A stretch of 64,000 nucleotides of DNA from Streptacidiphilus jeojiense (GCF_000719095.1 NZ_JOEH01000030.1:1-64000), one strand, 5' to 3'; numbered from the stretch's first letter, positions 1-9,638 are shown. Program-made: numbers and translations. The notes: generated by a model not told the origin, from the sequence alone.

Positions 1-390
1 CGTCACGGTGAACCCTGTCCCGGACACGCTGCTGACCGTGCCCGAGGTGCCTCCGGGCTCGTTGACGGAACGGGCATTGGATCCCGACTCACCCGCACCG
101 AGGGCCCCACGGCCCTTGCCGCCCTTGAACCCCGAAGGGGCACTGGCCGTGGTGTTCGACGAACCTGAGGTGACCACCACGCCGATGATGATCCCGCCGC
201 CCACCGCGAGCACCGCCGCCCCGGCGACGACCGCGATGTTCCGCTTGCGGGTGAAGAACCCCCGCGGACCGGACTGATCCACCGGCACGGGCGGCGTCGG
301 CTGCGCGAGGGCGGGGTCCGGCTCGCTCGCCGGCTGATCACCACTCGCGGGCCCGCCGTGCGCAGCGCCGCTGTCCTCGAAGCCACTCAT
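1..390 (-). CDS. membrane-anchored protein, DUF5666-like start, C-terminus off window
   Basis: The reading frame starts at the ATG at 390, eight bases after a strong GAGGGGA ribosome site, and stays open to the window edge, so the 3' end is missing. Residues 1-45 are a Pro/Ala/Asp-rich cytoplasmic tail. After basic residues (FFTRKRN) comes one hydrophobic segment at about residues 50-70 (VVAGAAVLAVGGGIIIGVVV). A Ser/Gly-rich linker follows and then GTVSSVSGTGFTV, which resembles the opening strand of DUF5666-type secreted beta domains. This suggests a single-pass protein with an extracytoplasmic C-terminal domain. Function is unknown. Confidence 0.75.
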   Translation of the reverse strand, partial: MSGFEDSGAAHGGPASGDQPASEPDPALAQPTPPVPVDQSGPRGFFTRKRNIAVVAGAAVLAVGGGIIIGVVVTSGSSNTTASAPSGFKGGKGRGALGAGESGSNARSVNEPGGTSGTVSSVSGTGFTVT

Positions 391-662
391 GATCAGAAAA
401 TCCCCTCTGCGACGACCCGTACAGAGAGTCTGTATGTCCAGCATGTGCCAGGCCTGGGGCGGAAATGGGAGTTCCCTGAACCAGCAGCCAGGGCAGCCTT
501 GAGCGTTGCGAGGCTGTCGATGGCCGCGGCGAGCCGGCCGCAGCCGCTGACCAGTCCCTGCGCGAGAGCCGGGTGGTGCTGCGGCGGGTGCGTTCGAGAG
601 GGGACGTGTGCGAAGCGTCATGTCTGCTTCGTCTCACTGGTGAACGCTTCCGAATCCGGTCG

Positions 663-1160
663 CTACCTGCTGCGGGCGGCGTCCCCGTGGGCGTCGGTGA
701 GGCCGGGCAGCAGGCGTTCGGCCAGCGAGGCCAGGGTTTCGATCTCCTGGCCGCTCAACGAGGAGAACCATGAGGCCACCGCCGCGTGGTCCGCGGCATC
801 GCGGGTGCGCCAGTACCGGTCGTTGGTCTCGGTGGCGATCAGCCGCCGACGTCGGCCGTCGGCGGGGTCGGGCTCGACGCGCAGGAGCTCCTTACGGACC
901 AGGGCGGCGACCACCTGGGCCGCGTTCTGGTGGGTGGTGCCCATGGCCTCGGCGGCCTCGCGGAGCGAGGGCTGGCCCAGGGCGGTCACTGCTGTGAGCA
1001 GCGCGGCCTGTTGGGTCGTCAGCCCGTCGGCGCGAAGCCGGTCGTCCATGAGGTAGCGCAATCGCTGCCCTGCGAGCAGCAGGGCGCGGAAGGCTCGCAC
1101 CGCCGGATCGAGTGATGAATCAGGGCCGATGCCGAACACGGACTTCCCTGCTGGAGTCAT
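663..1160 (-). CDS. MarR-family transcriptional regulator
   Basis: A 165-residue winged-helix regulator. The core carries DGLTTQQAALLTAV, SLREAAEAMGTTHQNAAQVVAAL (recognition-helix region) and the basic wing RVEPDPADGRRRRLIATE, the usual MarR layout. The ATG at 1160 is preferred over an in-frame TTG at 1166. No ribosome site precedes the ATG because a repeated AT-rich motif abuts it, so the message may be leaderless. It diverges from the glycosyltransferase gene at 1220, and the shared spacer holds a matching pair of repeats. The likely role is repressor of itself and that gene, probably responding to a small toxic compound (inference). Confidence 0.9.
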   Translation of the reverse strand: MTPAGKSVFGIGPDSSLDPAVRAFRALLLAGQRLRYLMDDRLRADGLTTQQAALLTAVTALGQPSLREAAEAMGTTHQNAAQVVAALVRKELLRVEPDPADGRRRRLIATETNDRYWRTRDAADHAAVASWFSSLSGQEIETLASLAERLLPGLTDAHGDAARSR

Positions 1161-1162
1161 GA

Positions 1163-1203
1163 GCAATATATTACCTAATCAGGTTGTGCAATATATTGCC
1201 TAA
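1163..1203. promoter_or_regulatory. putative MarR operator: two direct repeats with a palindromic core
   Basis: Two 16-base copies, gcaatatattacctaa at 1163-1178 and gcaatatattgcctaa at 1188-1203, differ by one base and start 25 bases apart. The second contains the perfect 12-base palindrome gcaatatattgc. They fill the spacer between the divergent MarR and glycosyltransferase starts, where a dimeric MarR protein would block both promoters. Confidence 0.7.
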
Positions 1204-1219
1204 GTTGAGGGGTGTGGCC

Positions 1220-2569
1220 GTGATCTGCATGTTGGTCCATTGCGCGTACCTGTCGGAGACCAGTCGCATGATCGAGTTGACCCGGGCACTACGCGCCCGT
1301 GGGGCCTCGGTCCGGGTGGCGACCCACGGTGGTGTCCACGAGGGGCTGCTGCGCGCCGCGGGCATCGACTACGACGTGATCGGGACGCCGATGAACCGGG
1401 AACGGGGCACCGAGTTCGTCCGCTCCGCCGTCGGCCTGGGCCCGGTGGACCAGAGCATGTACACCGACGACGAGATGCGTTCCTACGTCCAGGCAGAGGC
1501 GGAGTACTTCCGGACCCACGGCGTCACCGTCGCGGTCACCGGTTTCACGCTGACCGCCCTGCTGTCGACCAGGCTGACCGGCACCCGGCTGGTCACCGAG
1601 CACGCGGGCAGCTGGGTGCCGCCGGTGTTTGAGCGCGGTCTGCTGCCCGCGCCGAGCCAGGTGCAGGGCGCGCTGCGCGTTGTTCCCAGGTCAGTGCTGC
1701 GCCGGATCATCAACCGTCGGCTCCCACGACTGCGCTACTACTGCTCCGGGTTCCAGCGGATCGCAGCGGAGTTGGGCGTCGAGGGCGTGCCCAGCCTGCC
1801 CGCGCTGCTGATGGGAGACGTGACGCTGGTTCCGGAGATCCCCGAGGTTGTCGGAATCCCTGCACAGGAACTCGAGGCATGGAGCCCGCGGGGCAAGGCC
1901 GCCTACCGGCAGGGCGCCTCCCTGCGGTACACCGGCCCGCTCTATGCCCACTTGGACCTGCCGCTGCCGGCCCGGGTCGAGCAATTCCTCGACGGGCCGG
2001 GCCCGGTGGTCTACGTCGCGCTCACTTCCACCGGACCTGATCTGATCCGTCGCACGGTGGCCGGACTGCGCGGGCTCGGCGTCCGCATCCTGGTGGCGGG
2101 GATTGTCCACGACCTCGCCGACCTCGCCGACCTCGACGGACGCGACAGCGACAGCGGCGACGGCGTCGGCCAGGTCATGGTCGACTCGGTCCTGCCCAGC
2201 CATCTGGTGATGCCCCGGGTGGACCTGGCGGTCGTCACGGGCGGGCAGGGCAGCGTGCAGACGGCGATGGCCTCGGGAACGCCCGTCCTCGGCATCCCTC
2301 TGCAGCTCGAGCAGGACCTCAACGTCGCTCTGCTCGAACGCCTCGGCGCCGCTCGCCGCATCGCCCCGCGCGACTGCGCGGGCCCCAAGCTCGCGGCACT
2401 GGCCCGGCAACTCCTCGGCCACGACAGCTATCGGCAGGCCGCTGCCCGGATCAAACGCCTCTACGACGCCGTTGACGGCCCCGGCCGGGCAGCCGACGCC
2501 ATCATCGAGACGGCCGCGCTCGGACCGGTCGAGCCGGCTGCGGGTAGGGCCGTGAAGCTGAGCACATGA
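1220..2569 (+). CDS. GT1-family (UGT/MGT-like) glycosyltransferase
   Basis: About 449 residues. Start taken as the GTG at 1220 behind TTGAGGGG. The N-terminal half has the acceptor-domain pattern (HCAYLSETSRMIELTRALRA; a buried EHAGSWVPP). The C-terminal half carries the nucleotide-sugar loop HLVMPRVDLAVVTGGQGS followed by GTPVLGIPLQLEQDLNVALL. The usual HGG of this loop reads TGG-Q-G here, so sugar-donor contacts may differ. Enzymes of this fold transfer sugars to small hydrophobic acceptors such as macrolides and are often self-protection or detoxification genes. The divergent MarR gene fits an inducible detoxification role (inference). Acceptor unknown. Confidence 0.85.
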   Translation: MICMLVHCAYLSETSRMIELTRALRARGASVRVATHGGVHEGLLRAAGIDYDVIGTPMNRERGTEFVRSAVGLGPVDQSMYTDDEMRSYVQAEAEYFRTHGVTVAVTGFTLTALLSTRLTGTRLVTEHAGSWVPPVFERGLLPAPSQVQGALRVVPRSVLRRIINRRLPRLRYYCSGFQRIAAELGVEGVPSLPALLMGDVTLVPEIPEVVGIPAQELEAWSPRGKAAYRQGASLRYTGPLYAHLDLPLPARVEQFLDGPGPVVYVALTSTGPDLIRRTVAGLRGLGVRILVAGIVHDLADLADLDGRDSDSGDGVGQVMVDSVLPSHLVMPRVDLAVVTGGQGSVQTAMASGTPVLGIPLQLEQDLNVALLERLGAARRIAPRDCAGPKLAALARQLLGHDSYRQAAARIKRLYDAVDGPGRAADAIIETAALGPVEPAAGRAVKLST

Positions 2570-2703
2570 TGCGCGATGGCGAAGAGGTGGTGCAGGCGGC
2601 CGATGGGGGTGAGCTTCTCGCCTTCGAGGTCGGTGGGGAAGAAGATCATGCCGACGCGCATGGCGGGAACAAGGTAGAGGAAGACGAGACTGCTGCTGGC
2701 TTG
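2533..2703 (-). pseudogene. fragment of a DUF998-like integral membrane protein
   Basis: Read on the minus strand, the stretch gives SSLVFLYLVPAMRVGMIFF, then PTDLEGEKLTPIGRLHHLF and AIAHHVLSFTALPA. The charged loop followed by G-R-L-H-H and a hydrophobic helix resembles one loop-helix unit of DUF998/frpC-type membrane proteins. Nothing recognisable continues upstream, and downstream the frame runs into the end of the glycosyltransferase gene. It is read as a remnant truncated at both ends. An internal ATG exists at 2661, but the ORF would be too short for the family. Confidence 0.4.
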
Positions 2704-2818
2704 TCCCCGGTGGTCCTCTTCCCCAAGGAGAGACTACGGCGCGGGATGAGACGCGGGCGGGTCCAGGACGAAGTCTCAGGCCGCCTCTCTGCTTCAGCAC
2801 CGTGGACCGGGGCGGGCG

Positions 2819-3706
<888 letters not shown>

Positions 3707-3755
3707 CTAGCCCTCCGAGCCGGCACCGAACCGCACTGCGGACGCTTGCCCCTGA

Positions 3756-4208
3756 TCACGTCTGCTCGGGGGTCTGCGGGGAGAGCGGGCGCTCGAAGAA
3801 GGTCTCAAGGACCACGGTGGCCTGCGTCCCGCTGACCCCTTCGATGGCGTAGATCCGGCGCAGCACATCCTGCAGTTGCTCGGTGGATGCGGTCCTGACC
3901 TTCACCAGCACCGAGGCGCTGCCGGCGATGATGTGCGCCTCCAGGATCTCCGGGAGCGCGGCGAAGTCCTGGGCGGTATCACCCATCCAGCTGGACGAGT
4001 CGACCATCACATAGGCCAGGACGGCGCCGCCCAGCGCGGCCGGGTCCGTGTCGACGGTGGTGCGCCGGATGACGCCGCTCTCCCGCAGCTTGCGCACGCG
4101 TTCGTGGGCGGCGCCGGCCGAGAGGCCGGCGGCCTGGCCCAGCGCGGCATAGGACTGGGTGGCGTCCTGCTGGAGCTGCGCCAGCAGGACGCGATCGATG
4201 TGATCCAC
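3756..4208 (-). CDS. Lrp/AsnC-family transcriptional regulator
   Basis: About 150 residues from the GTG at 4208, matching the family length. The N-terminal HTH reads VDHIDRVLLAQLQQDATQSY then LGQAAGLSAGAAHERVRKLR. The C-terminal RAM (effector) domain reads VLAYVMVDSS, ILEAHIIAGSASVLVKV and LQDVLRRIYAIEGVSGTQ. An in-frame TTG at 4256 would add 16 residues without family support. Two tgcaat motifs at 4231 and 4252, two helical turns apart, lie just upstream and could be binding sites. The gene diverges from the SMP-30 hydrolase and may control it. Confidence 0.9.
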   Translation of the reverse strand: MDHIDRVLLAQLQQDATQSYAALGQAAGLSAGAAHERVRKLRESGVIRRTTVDTDPAALGGAVLAYVMVDSSSWMGDTAQDFAALPEILEAHIIAGSASVLVKVRTASTEQLQDVLRRIYAIEGVSGTQATVVLETFFERPLSPQTPEQT

Positions 4209-4314
4209 GACTCTCCGTTCGGAATTCTCTTGCAATGACCATATCTCATCCTGCAATCATCGTCTCGAACCAAAGCACATTCAGTATGTGACGTCCGCAG
4301 GAGAGGAAAGCCTC

Positions 4315-5259
4315 ATGACCGGCGAGGGCCCCGGGCTGTACGAGATGTTCGACGAGCGGTTCCGCACCGGGAAGTGCATGAACGGCGACAAGGCGCTGGA
4401 GGTCTTGTACACCGGCTGCCGGTGGGCCGAGGGGCCGATCTACCTGCCTGCCTGGCGGCAGGTGGTCTGGAGCGACATCCCCAACGACCGGATGCTGCGC
4501 TGGGACGAGGAGACCGGTGCCGTCAGTGTCTTCCGCCGCTCCGCCGGGCACACCAACGGCAACACTCTGGACCGTCAGGGCCGGCTGATCACCTGCGAGC
4601 AGGGCAACCGTCGAGTGACCCGGACCGAACACGACGGCACGGTCACCGTCCTGGCGGACCGTTGGAAGGGCAAGCGGCTGAACAGCCCGAACGATGCGGC
4701 GGTCAAGGCCGACGGCTCGATCTGGTTCTCCGACCCGGACTTCGGCATCAACAGCGACTACGAGGGCTACCGTGCGCTGAGCGAGATCGGCTCCAACAAC
4801 GTCTACCGCATCGATCCGGTCACCGGCGAAGTGCGGCTGGTCGCCGATGGTTTCGGCGCCCCGAACGGCCTGGTCTTCTCGCACGACGAGCAGCAGCTGT
4901 TCGTCTCCGACACCCGGGCGGGCGCCATCCGGGTCTTCGACGTGCACGAGGACGGGACGCTGTCCGAGGGGAAGGTCTTCGCTGAAGCGGCGGCCCGCGA
5001 GGGCGCCCGCTTCGACAATCTCCGCTTCGACGAGGGCGGTCGGCTCTGGGCTGCCGCGATGGGCGACGGTGTGCACTGCTACGACCCCGACGGCACGCTG
5101 ATCGGGCGCCTCAACATCCCCGAGGCAGTCGCCAACATCTCCTGGGGCGGCGCCAAGCGCAACCGTCTCTTCATTGCCGCAGAGACCAGCCTCTACTCGG
5201 TGGTCATGGCGGTCACCGGCACGCACCCGACCGGACCGGGCCGTCGCCCCTGGCTCTGA
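4315..5259 (+). CDS. SMP-30/gluconolactonase/LRE-family hydrolase
   Basis: About 314 residues from the ATG at 4315, behind CAGGAGAGGA. The six-bladed propeller family is recognised by WAEGPIY (metal ligand Glu), NTLDRQGRLITCEQGNRRV, LNSPNDAAVKADGSIWFSDP (Asn and Asp ligands), GAPNGLVFS and LFVSDTR (Asp ligand). Members hydrolyse sugar lactones using a divalent metal, typically in sugar-acid catabolism. All expected ligands are present. The natural substrate cannot be read from the sequence. A long inverted repeat follows the stop codon. Confidence 0.88.
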   Translation: MTGEGPGLYEMFDERFRTGKCMNGDKALEVLYTGCRWAEGPIYLPAWRQVVWSDIPNDRMLRWDEETGAVSVFRRSAGHTNGNTLDRQGRLITCEQGNRRVTRTEHDGTVTVLADRWKGKRLNSPNDAAVKADGSIWFSDPDFGINSDYEGYRALSEIGSNNVYRIDPVTGEVRLVADGFGAPNGLVFSHDEQQLFVSDTRAGAIRVFDVHEDGTLSEGKVFAEAAAREGARFDNLRFDEGGRLWAAAMGDGVHCYDPDGTLIGRLNIPEAVANISWGGAKRNRLFIAAETSLYSVVMAVTGTHPTGPGRRPWL

Positions 5260-5281
5260 CCGGTCGGTTCCGGAAGTCGGT

Positions 5282-5352
5282 CACATCACGGGTCAGGTTC
5301 TGCTCGGTCGGGTGAATGTCCTGCAATCGCAGGACATTCACCGCGTGATGTG
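5282..5352. terminator. large two-part inverted repeat, probable terminator
   Basis: A perfect 14-base stem (5311-5324 with 5329-5342; ggtgaatgtcctgc) closes a four-base loop. Outside it, cacatcacg (5282-5290) pairs with cgtgatgtg (5344-5352). It sits 22 bases after the SMP-30 stop codon and lacks a T tract, as is common for streptomycete terminators. A protein-binding cruciform is an alternative. Confidence 0.6.
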
Positions 5353-5435
5353 TACGAGGCTTGGTTCGATAGAGCCGCGCCGCCCGATTGCCGGCGGTTC
5401 GCCTCCGCCGCCAGTCGCGCTGATGGGAGAGGAAC

Positions 5436-5903
5436 ATGGCACTGCGGATCCAATCGATGGGCGGATGCGTCATCGTCGCCTTTCCCCCGGAGGTCGACGG
5501 CGTACGTGCCGCCGAGGTCGACGCGACCTTGGGCGAGCGGGTCTGGGACCGGTTGCCTCCGACCGGGCTCGTGCTGGATCTCTCGCCGGTACAGTTCATC
5601 GATTCCCCCGGACTGGCCGTCATCGCCCGCGCATGCGGGCGTGGCCAGGACCGCGGCGTCGATGTGCGCATCGTGGCCCCGACTCCTACCCAGCGCCGTC
5701 TACTGGACCGGATGGGCGTGGCGCACACTGCGGTGTACGACACGGTGCCCCTGGCCGTGCTCGACAGCCTCGGCGGTCGCGCACCGATGGAGGGGGGTTG
5801 CGGCGGTGCGAGGGATTCCGGCGGAGGTGGGGTCCAGACGAGTGGACCGGGGGCCGGAGAGCAGGGACGGACCGTGCCCGCCCCGCCTGGGGCGGCGACG
5901 TGA
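5436..5903 (+). CDS. STAS-domain protein (anti-sigma factor antagonist-like)
   Basis: A 155-residue protein behind GGGAGAGGAAC and an ATG. Residues 1-110 fit the STAS fold: CVIVAFPPEVDGVRAAEVDA, LVLDLSPVQFIDSPGLAVIA (the Ser after Asp-Ser-Pro context is where SpoIIAA-like proteins are phosphorylated) and VRIVAPTPTQRRLLDRMGV. The last 45 residues are Gly-rich and probably disordered. Such proteins bind anti-sigma kinases and release sigma factors. No partner kinase lies beside it. Confidence 0.85.
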   Translation: MALRIQSMGGCVIVAFPPEVDGVRAAEVDATLGERVWDRLPPTGLVLDLSPVQFIDSPGLAVIARACGRGQDRGVDVRIVAPTPTQRRLLDRMGVAHTAVYDTVPLAVLDSLGGRAPMEGGCGGARDSGGGGVQTSGPGAGEQGRTVPAPPGAAT

Positions 5904-5988
5904 TCCTGTGGGGCGGGGTCGCCGAGGGTGGGCCCGGTCCCCGCCCCCGGCGGGGAGTTCGGACCGCGTCGAGGAGGAGAACACGCCG

Positions 5989-6591
5989 CTAGCCTTCGGC
6001 GGTGCGGGTGGTGAGGTCCTCGTCCGTGATGGGGCGGAGCACCCGGCAGGGAGTTCCCACCGCGACGGTCATGGCCGGGATGTCGCGGCTGACCACGCTG
6101 CCGGCGCCGATGACCGACCCGTAACCGATCCGCACACCCGGCAGGACGACCACGTTGCCGCCGATCCAGACCTTGTCCTCGATCACGATCGGTTCCGAGA
6201 ACCGCCCGAAGTCCACGCGCCGTGAGGGATGCACCGGGTGACCCGTCGTGGTCAGTGTCACGCTGGGCGCGATCATGACGTCGTTGCCTATGCGGATGTC
6301 CACGTCGTCGACGAAGGTGAGGTTCACGTTGCCGAAGAAGTCGTCACCGATGTGGACGTTGCTTCCGAACCCGGCGTGGAACGGCGGCAGCAGCACCGTG
6401 CGTTCTCCGACTGATCCGAGGATCGCCATGAGCAGCGATCGACGCCGGTCCGCTTCGCCCGGCGGCGTGTGGTTGTACTCGAAGATCTGCTCCGTGCGGC
6501 GCAGAGGGGCCTGGAAGGCCGCCTCCGACTCGGTGTAGACGAGCCCCTTTCCGATCCGGGCCAGGACTTCTTCCTCATGAGCTTGCGACAC
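5989..6591 (-). CDS. left-handed beta-helix sugar O-acetyltransferase (maltose/galactoside type)
   Basis: About 200 residues from a GTG at 6591, which has GGAGGG nine bases upstream. An ATG at 6648 is possible but extends into non-conserved sequence. The enzyme family is shown by the N-terminal helix GLVYTESEAAFQAPLRRTEQ, the hexapeptide coils FGSNVHIGDDFFGNVNLTFV and DVMIAPSVTLTTTGHPVHP (catalytic His of NodL/LacA/Maa enzymes), and IGGNVVVLPGVRIGYGSVIG. It transfers acetyl from acetyl-CoA to a sugar or related hydroxyl. The gene is monocistronic in appearance. Confidence 0.9.
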   Translation of the reverse strand: MSQAHEEEVLARIGKGLVYTESEAAFQAPLRRTEQIFEYNHTPPGEADRRRSLLMAILGSVGERTVLLPPFHAGFGSNVHIGDDFFGNVNLTFVDDVDIRIGNDVMIAPSVTLTTTGHPVHPSRRVDFGRFSEPIVIEDKVWIGGNVVVLPGVRIGYGSVIGAGSVVSRDIPAMTVAVGTPCRVLRPITDEDLTTRTAEG

Positions 6592-6734
6592 AGCTGAACG
6601 CCCTCCGTTCGGCAAACCGTTCGAGCACAGGCGCGATGCGCTCCCCACCGGCCGCGTGCATCAAGAGCCTACGTGCGCCGCGACGACACCACGGGTCCTT
6701 TCCGATCTCATGTGCCTGGGTAGGGTCGAGGTCC

Positions 6735-7253
6735 ATGGAGCCATGGGGCGCAAGGTTGTACGGGGATCCGTGTGAGCACTGCGGCTTTGCGTGGTCGCTG
6801 ACTCCGCCAGCGGCGATTCAGGCCGTGGAGGAGCTTCCGACGCGCTTCCGCCTACTTCTTGCAGGGCACTCGGGGCACGAGCGGCACCCGGATCTGGCCT
6901 GGACGCCCGCGGCCTACATCAGCCACGTCACCGACAACCTCCGGAACTGGGCTGAACGGCTGGCTGGGGCCCGGCTGTCCGGGGCGGTCGATGTGCCGGG
7001 CTACGATCCGGACCTGATCGCTCGGGCCCGTCACTACAACGAGATCGCCCCGGCCGCCGCCCTGTGGTCGCTGGAACACGCGGTCAGTGCATGGGTGGCC
7101 TCGATCACTGCCGCCCTCGAAGGCGGGATTGTCCTGCGGCATGCCACCCGCGGAGTGCAGCGTGCCGAGGATGTCGCGCGCAACAACGCCCATGATGGGC
7201 ACCACCACGCCTGGGATATTGAGCGCATCCTGCAGTACACCGGAGCCGGGTGA
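6735..7253 (+). CDS. DinB-like four-helix protein
   Basis: About 172 residues from the ATG at 6735. An upstream in-frame ATG at 6636 lies in sequence that does not look coding. The protein shows GDPCEHCGFAW near the start, then PDLAWTPAAYISHVTDNLRN and NAHDGHHHAWDIERIL at the end. The spaced histidines in HVTDN and DGHHHAWD are where DinB/mycothiol-dependent superfamily proteins bind a divalent metal. Members often act with mycothiol or bacillithiol in detoxification. Exact reaction unknown. Confidence 0.75.
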   Translation: MEPWGARLYGDPCEHCGFAWSLTPPAAIQAVEELPTRFRLLLAGHSGHERHPDLAWTPAAYISHVTDNLRNWAERLAGARLSGAVDVPGYDPDLIARARHYNEIAPAAALWSLEHAVSAWVASITAALEGGIVLRHATRGVQRAEDVARNNAHDGHHHAWDIERILQYTGAG

Positions 7254-7427
7254 CAGCCGGAAACGAGGTCCGGCTCAGCTCTCCCAGGGCCTGGTGCGTC
7301 GTCTGCTGGCTGCACAATCCCCTTGTTTCCTCGGGCCCATGGGCGGGGTGCGCTTAAGCGCTGGCCCCTACCGGTTCGCCGTCGCTACGGTGCCTTCAAC
7401 ATGATCGACGAGGGAAGGCGACACCCC

Positions 7428-8276
7428 GTGGATGTCCCAGGGCCAGCCGTGCTGGCGGCATTCGGGTTGATGGGCGACGCGGTCCGTCTGAGCGGTGGTC
7501 AAGGAGGAAGCTTCCGCGTCGGGGAGGCCGTCCTCAAACCCGCCGAACCCGACCTGCGCTTGACGCAGTGGGCGGCGGAGACCTTGGCCACCATCGAAGA
7601 GGCCGGCTTTCGGGTACCCCGCCCCCTGCGCACCACCGAGGGCTCCTGGACCAACGGGGGCTGGACGGCCTCGCAGTTCGTTCCGGGCGCGGAACCCGAC
7701 CACGGCTCAACTCCCCGCTGGCTCGACATCATCGAGGCCGGCCGCGCCTTCCACAAGGCGCTCGCGGGCCGTCCACGCCCGGGCTTCCTGGACAACCGCT
7801 GCACCTGGTGGGACATCGGCGACCAGGTGGCCTGGGGTGAACGCGACGCCGACTTCACCCCACCGCTCGACGGACTCCACCAGCGCTTGAGGTCCCTGGC
7901 AGGACCACCGCCGCCCGAGGAACCCCAGTTGGTCCACGGCGACTTGACGGGCAATGTGCTGTTCGCCCCGGGTCTGCCCCCGGCCGTGATCGACTTGTCG
8001 CCCTACTGGCGTCCGACCGCCTTCGCAGAGGCCGTCGTGGTGGGCGACGCGATCATCTGGCACGGAGCCGGACTGCCCCTGCTGCGCGCGGCAGCGGCCA
8101 TCAGCGGGCCCTACTTTGCCCAACACGTCGCCCGTGCCGTCATCTACCGGCTGGCGACCACCAACGAGCGGCTGCGCTGCGGTCCCGCGGACGCTTCCCG
8201 CGGCCTCGCCGACGAACGTGACCGCTACGACCGGGCCACCCGCATCTTCGGAGACTTCGCCCGCCAGAGCGACTGA
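7428..8276 (+). CDS. aminoglycoside phosphotransferase-like kinase-fold protein
   Basis: About 282 residues from the GTG at 7428 with AGGGAAGG nine bases upstream. The ATG at 7401 is an in-frame alternative without a ribosome site. The kinase fold appears as LSGGQGGSFRVGEAVLKPAE (glycine loop and lysine), QLVHGDLTGNVLFA (catalytic HGD..N) and PAVIDLSPYWRP (metal-binding Asp). The overall pattern fits the TIGR02569-like actinobacterial group, whose substrates are unknown. Resistance or small-molecule phosphorylation is possible but unproven. Confidence 0.8.
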   Translation: MDVPGPAVLAAFGLMGDAVRLSGGQGGSFRVGEAVLKPAEPDLRLTQWAAETLATIEEAGFRVPRPLRTTEGSWTNGGWTASQFVPGAEPDHGSTPRWLDIIEAGRAFHKALAGRPRPGFLDNRCTWWDIGDQVAWGERDADFTPPLDGLHQRLRSLAGPPPPEEPQLVHGDLTGNVLFAPGLPPAVIDLSPYWRPTAFAEAVVVGDAIIWHGAGLPLLRAAAAISGPYFAQHVARAVIYRLATTNERLRCGPADASRGLADERDRYDRATRIFGDFARQSD

Positions 8277-8435
8277 GCGAGCCCGGCCAAAGGGACCGAG
8301 GGTGGGCGTTCGGGATCGGCTCTGGCCAGGATGTGGTCTTCGTCATCCGGCCTCGAGTGGGGCGACCTGCCCTGCTGCACTCTGTTGGGTGGGTCGTGTC
8401 GGCGTGCGATGGTGACTTCGCCGGGTTCCCGACTG

Positions 8436-9443
8436 TCAGCCGGCGGCGAGTTGGGCTGCCCACTTCGCGCGCCAGGCCAGTGCGTCGCGGACACCGTCGT
8501 TGATGGTGTGCTGCGCGGTCCAGCCGAGGAGTCGGTGGGCGTTGTCGCTGGCGGTGTAGCAGCCGATGACGTCGCCGGGGCGAGGTTCGGCCTCGCGGAC
8601 AGCGAGGTTCTGTCCCACGGCGTCCTCGAAGGCGGACACCAGTTCGCGGACGGTGGTGCCCTGACCGGTGCCGATGTTGATGACCCGGTAGCGGTCGTCA
8701 GCATCGGGCCTGACTACCTCGTCGAAGCGGGTGAGGGCGGCGACGTGGGCCCGGGCGAGGTCCCAGATGTGGATGTAGTCGCGGATCCCGCTGCCGTCGC
8801 GCGTGGCCCAGTCCACTCCGGTGATCGTGAACGGGGTGCCTTGGGTGTGCGCCTCGATGAGTTTACCGAGGGCGTGCGTCGGGTTCAGGTCCTGCAGTCC
8901 GGTCCGCAGCTTCGGGTCGGCTCCGATGGGGTTGAAGTACCGCAGCGCGATGACCCGCACCGGGGATGCGGTGCTCCAGTCGTGCAGGACCTGCTCCATC
9001 ATCTGCTTGGTGCGCGCGTAGGGGCTCGCGGCGGCCACCGGTGACGACTCGTCGACACGGGCGTCGAGCGTCGGTGCGTAGATGGAGGCGGAGCTGCTGA
9101 AGACCACGCGCCGGCAGCCGTTGCGCTCAAGGCCGTCCAGGAGGTCGACGGTCTTGGCGACGTTCTCGCGGTAGTAGTGCAGCGGCTGCGCGACAGACTC
9201 GGGAACGACGATCTTCGCCGCGCAGTGCAGGGCGGCGTCGATGTCGGGGTGCTCGGTGAAGACCCGGTCGATCAGTGCCTGGTCGGCGATGTCCCCTTCG
9301 TAGAACACGCGGTCCACGACGAACTCGCGGCGTCCCTTGGAGAAGTCGTCGAGGATGACCGGGGTGATCCCCTGATCGGTGAGGGCAGAGGCGACTGTAC
9401 TGCCGATGAAACCGGCACCGCCGGTGATCAAGATCTTGTTCAT
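8436..9443 (-). CDS. galE: UDP-glucose 4-epimerase-like extended SDR
   Basis: About 335 residues from the ATG at 9443, behind GGGAGAG. NAD-binding GGAGFIGS lies at residues 7-14, the active Ser at SSSASIY, and the catalytic pair at SPYARTK (Y..xxxK, about residues 141-145). RYFNPIGADP, GIRDYIHIWDLARAHVAAL and INIGTGQGTTVREL are typical of GalE. The enzyme interconverts UDP-glucose and UDP-galactose for cell-envelope or exopolysaccharide sugars. It is not next to other gal genes, so a related UDP-hexose substrate is possible. Confidence 0.9.
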   Translation of the reverse strand: MNKILITGGAGFIGSTVASALTDQGITPVILDDFSKGRREFVVDRVFYEGDIADQALIDRVFTEHPDIDAALHCAAKIVVPESVAQPLHYYRENVAKTVDLLDGLERNGCRRVVFSSSASIYAPTLDARVDESSPVAAASPYARTKQMMEQVLHDWSTASPVRVIALRYFNPIGADPKLRTGLQDLNPTHALGKLIEAHTQGTPFTITGVDWATRDGSGIRDYIHIWDLARAHVAALTRFDEVVRPDADDRYRVINIGTGQGTTVRELVSAFEDAVGQNLAVREAEPRPGDVIGCYTASDNAHRLLGWTAQHTINDGVRDALAWRAKWAAQLAAG

Positions 9444-9638
9444 GCCCAGGATTCTCTCCCACCCCGGTGATGCACGATCCATCGCCGCCACTTCAGTGCA
9501 TCGAACCGCTCATTCCCACCGCGGCTGCGGGTGGGGGCCCGTAGGGCCCGCCGCCTTGGCTGGGCGGACTCCACCAGTTTGACGCCTATGGCCAGTGATG
9601 CGGCCGGGCTGCTGGCTCCGCGAACGGCAGCGAGCCCG

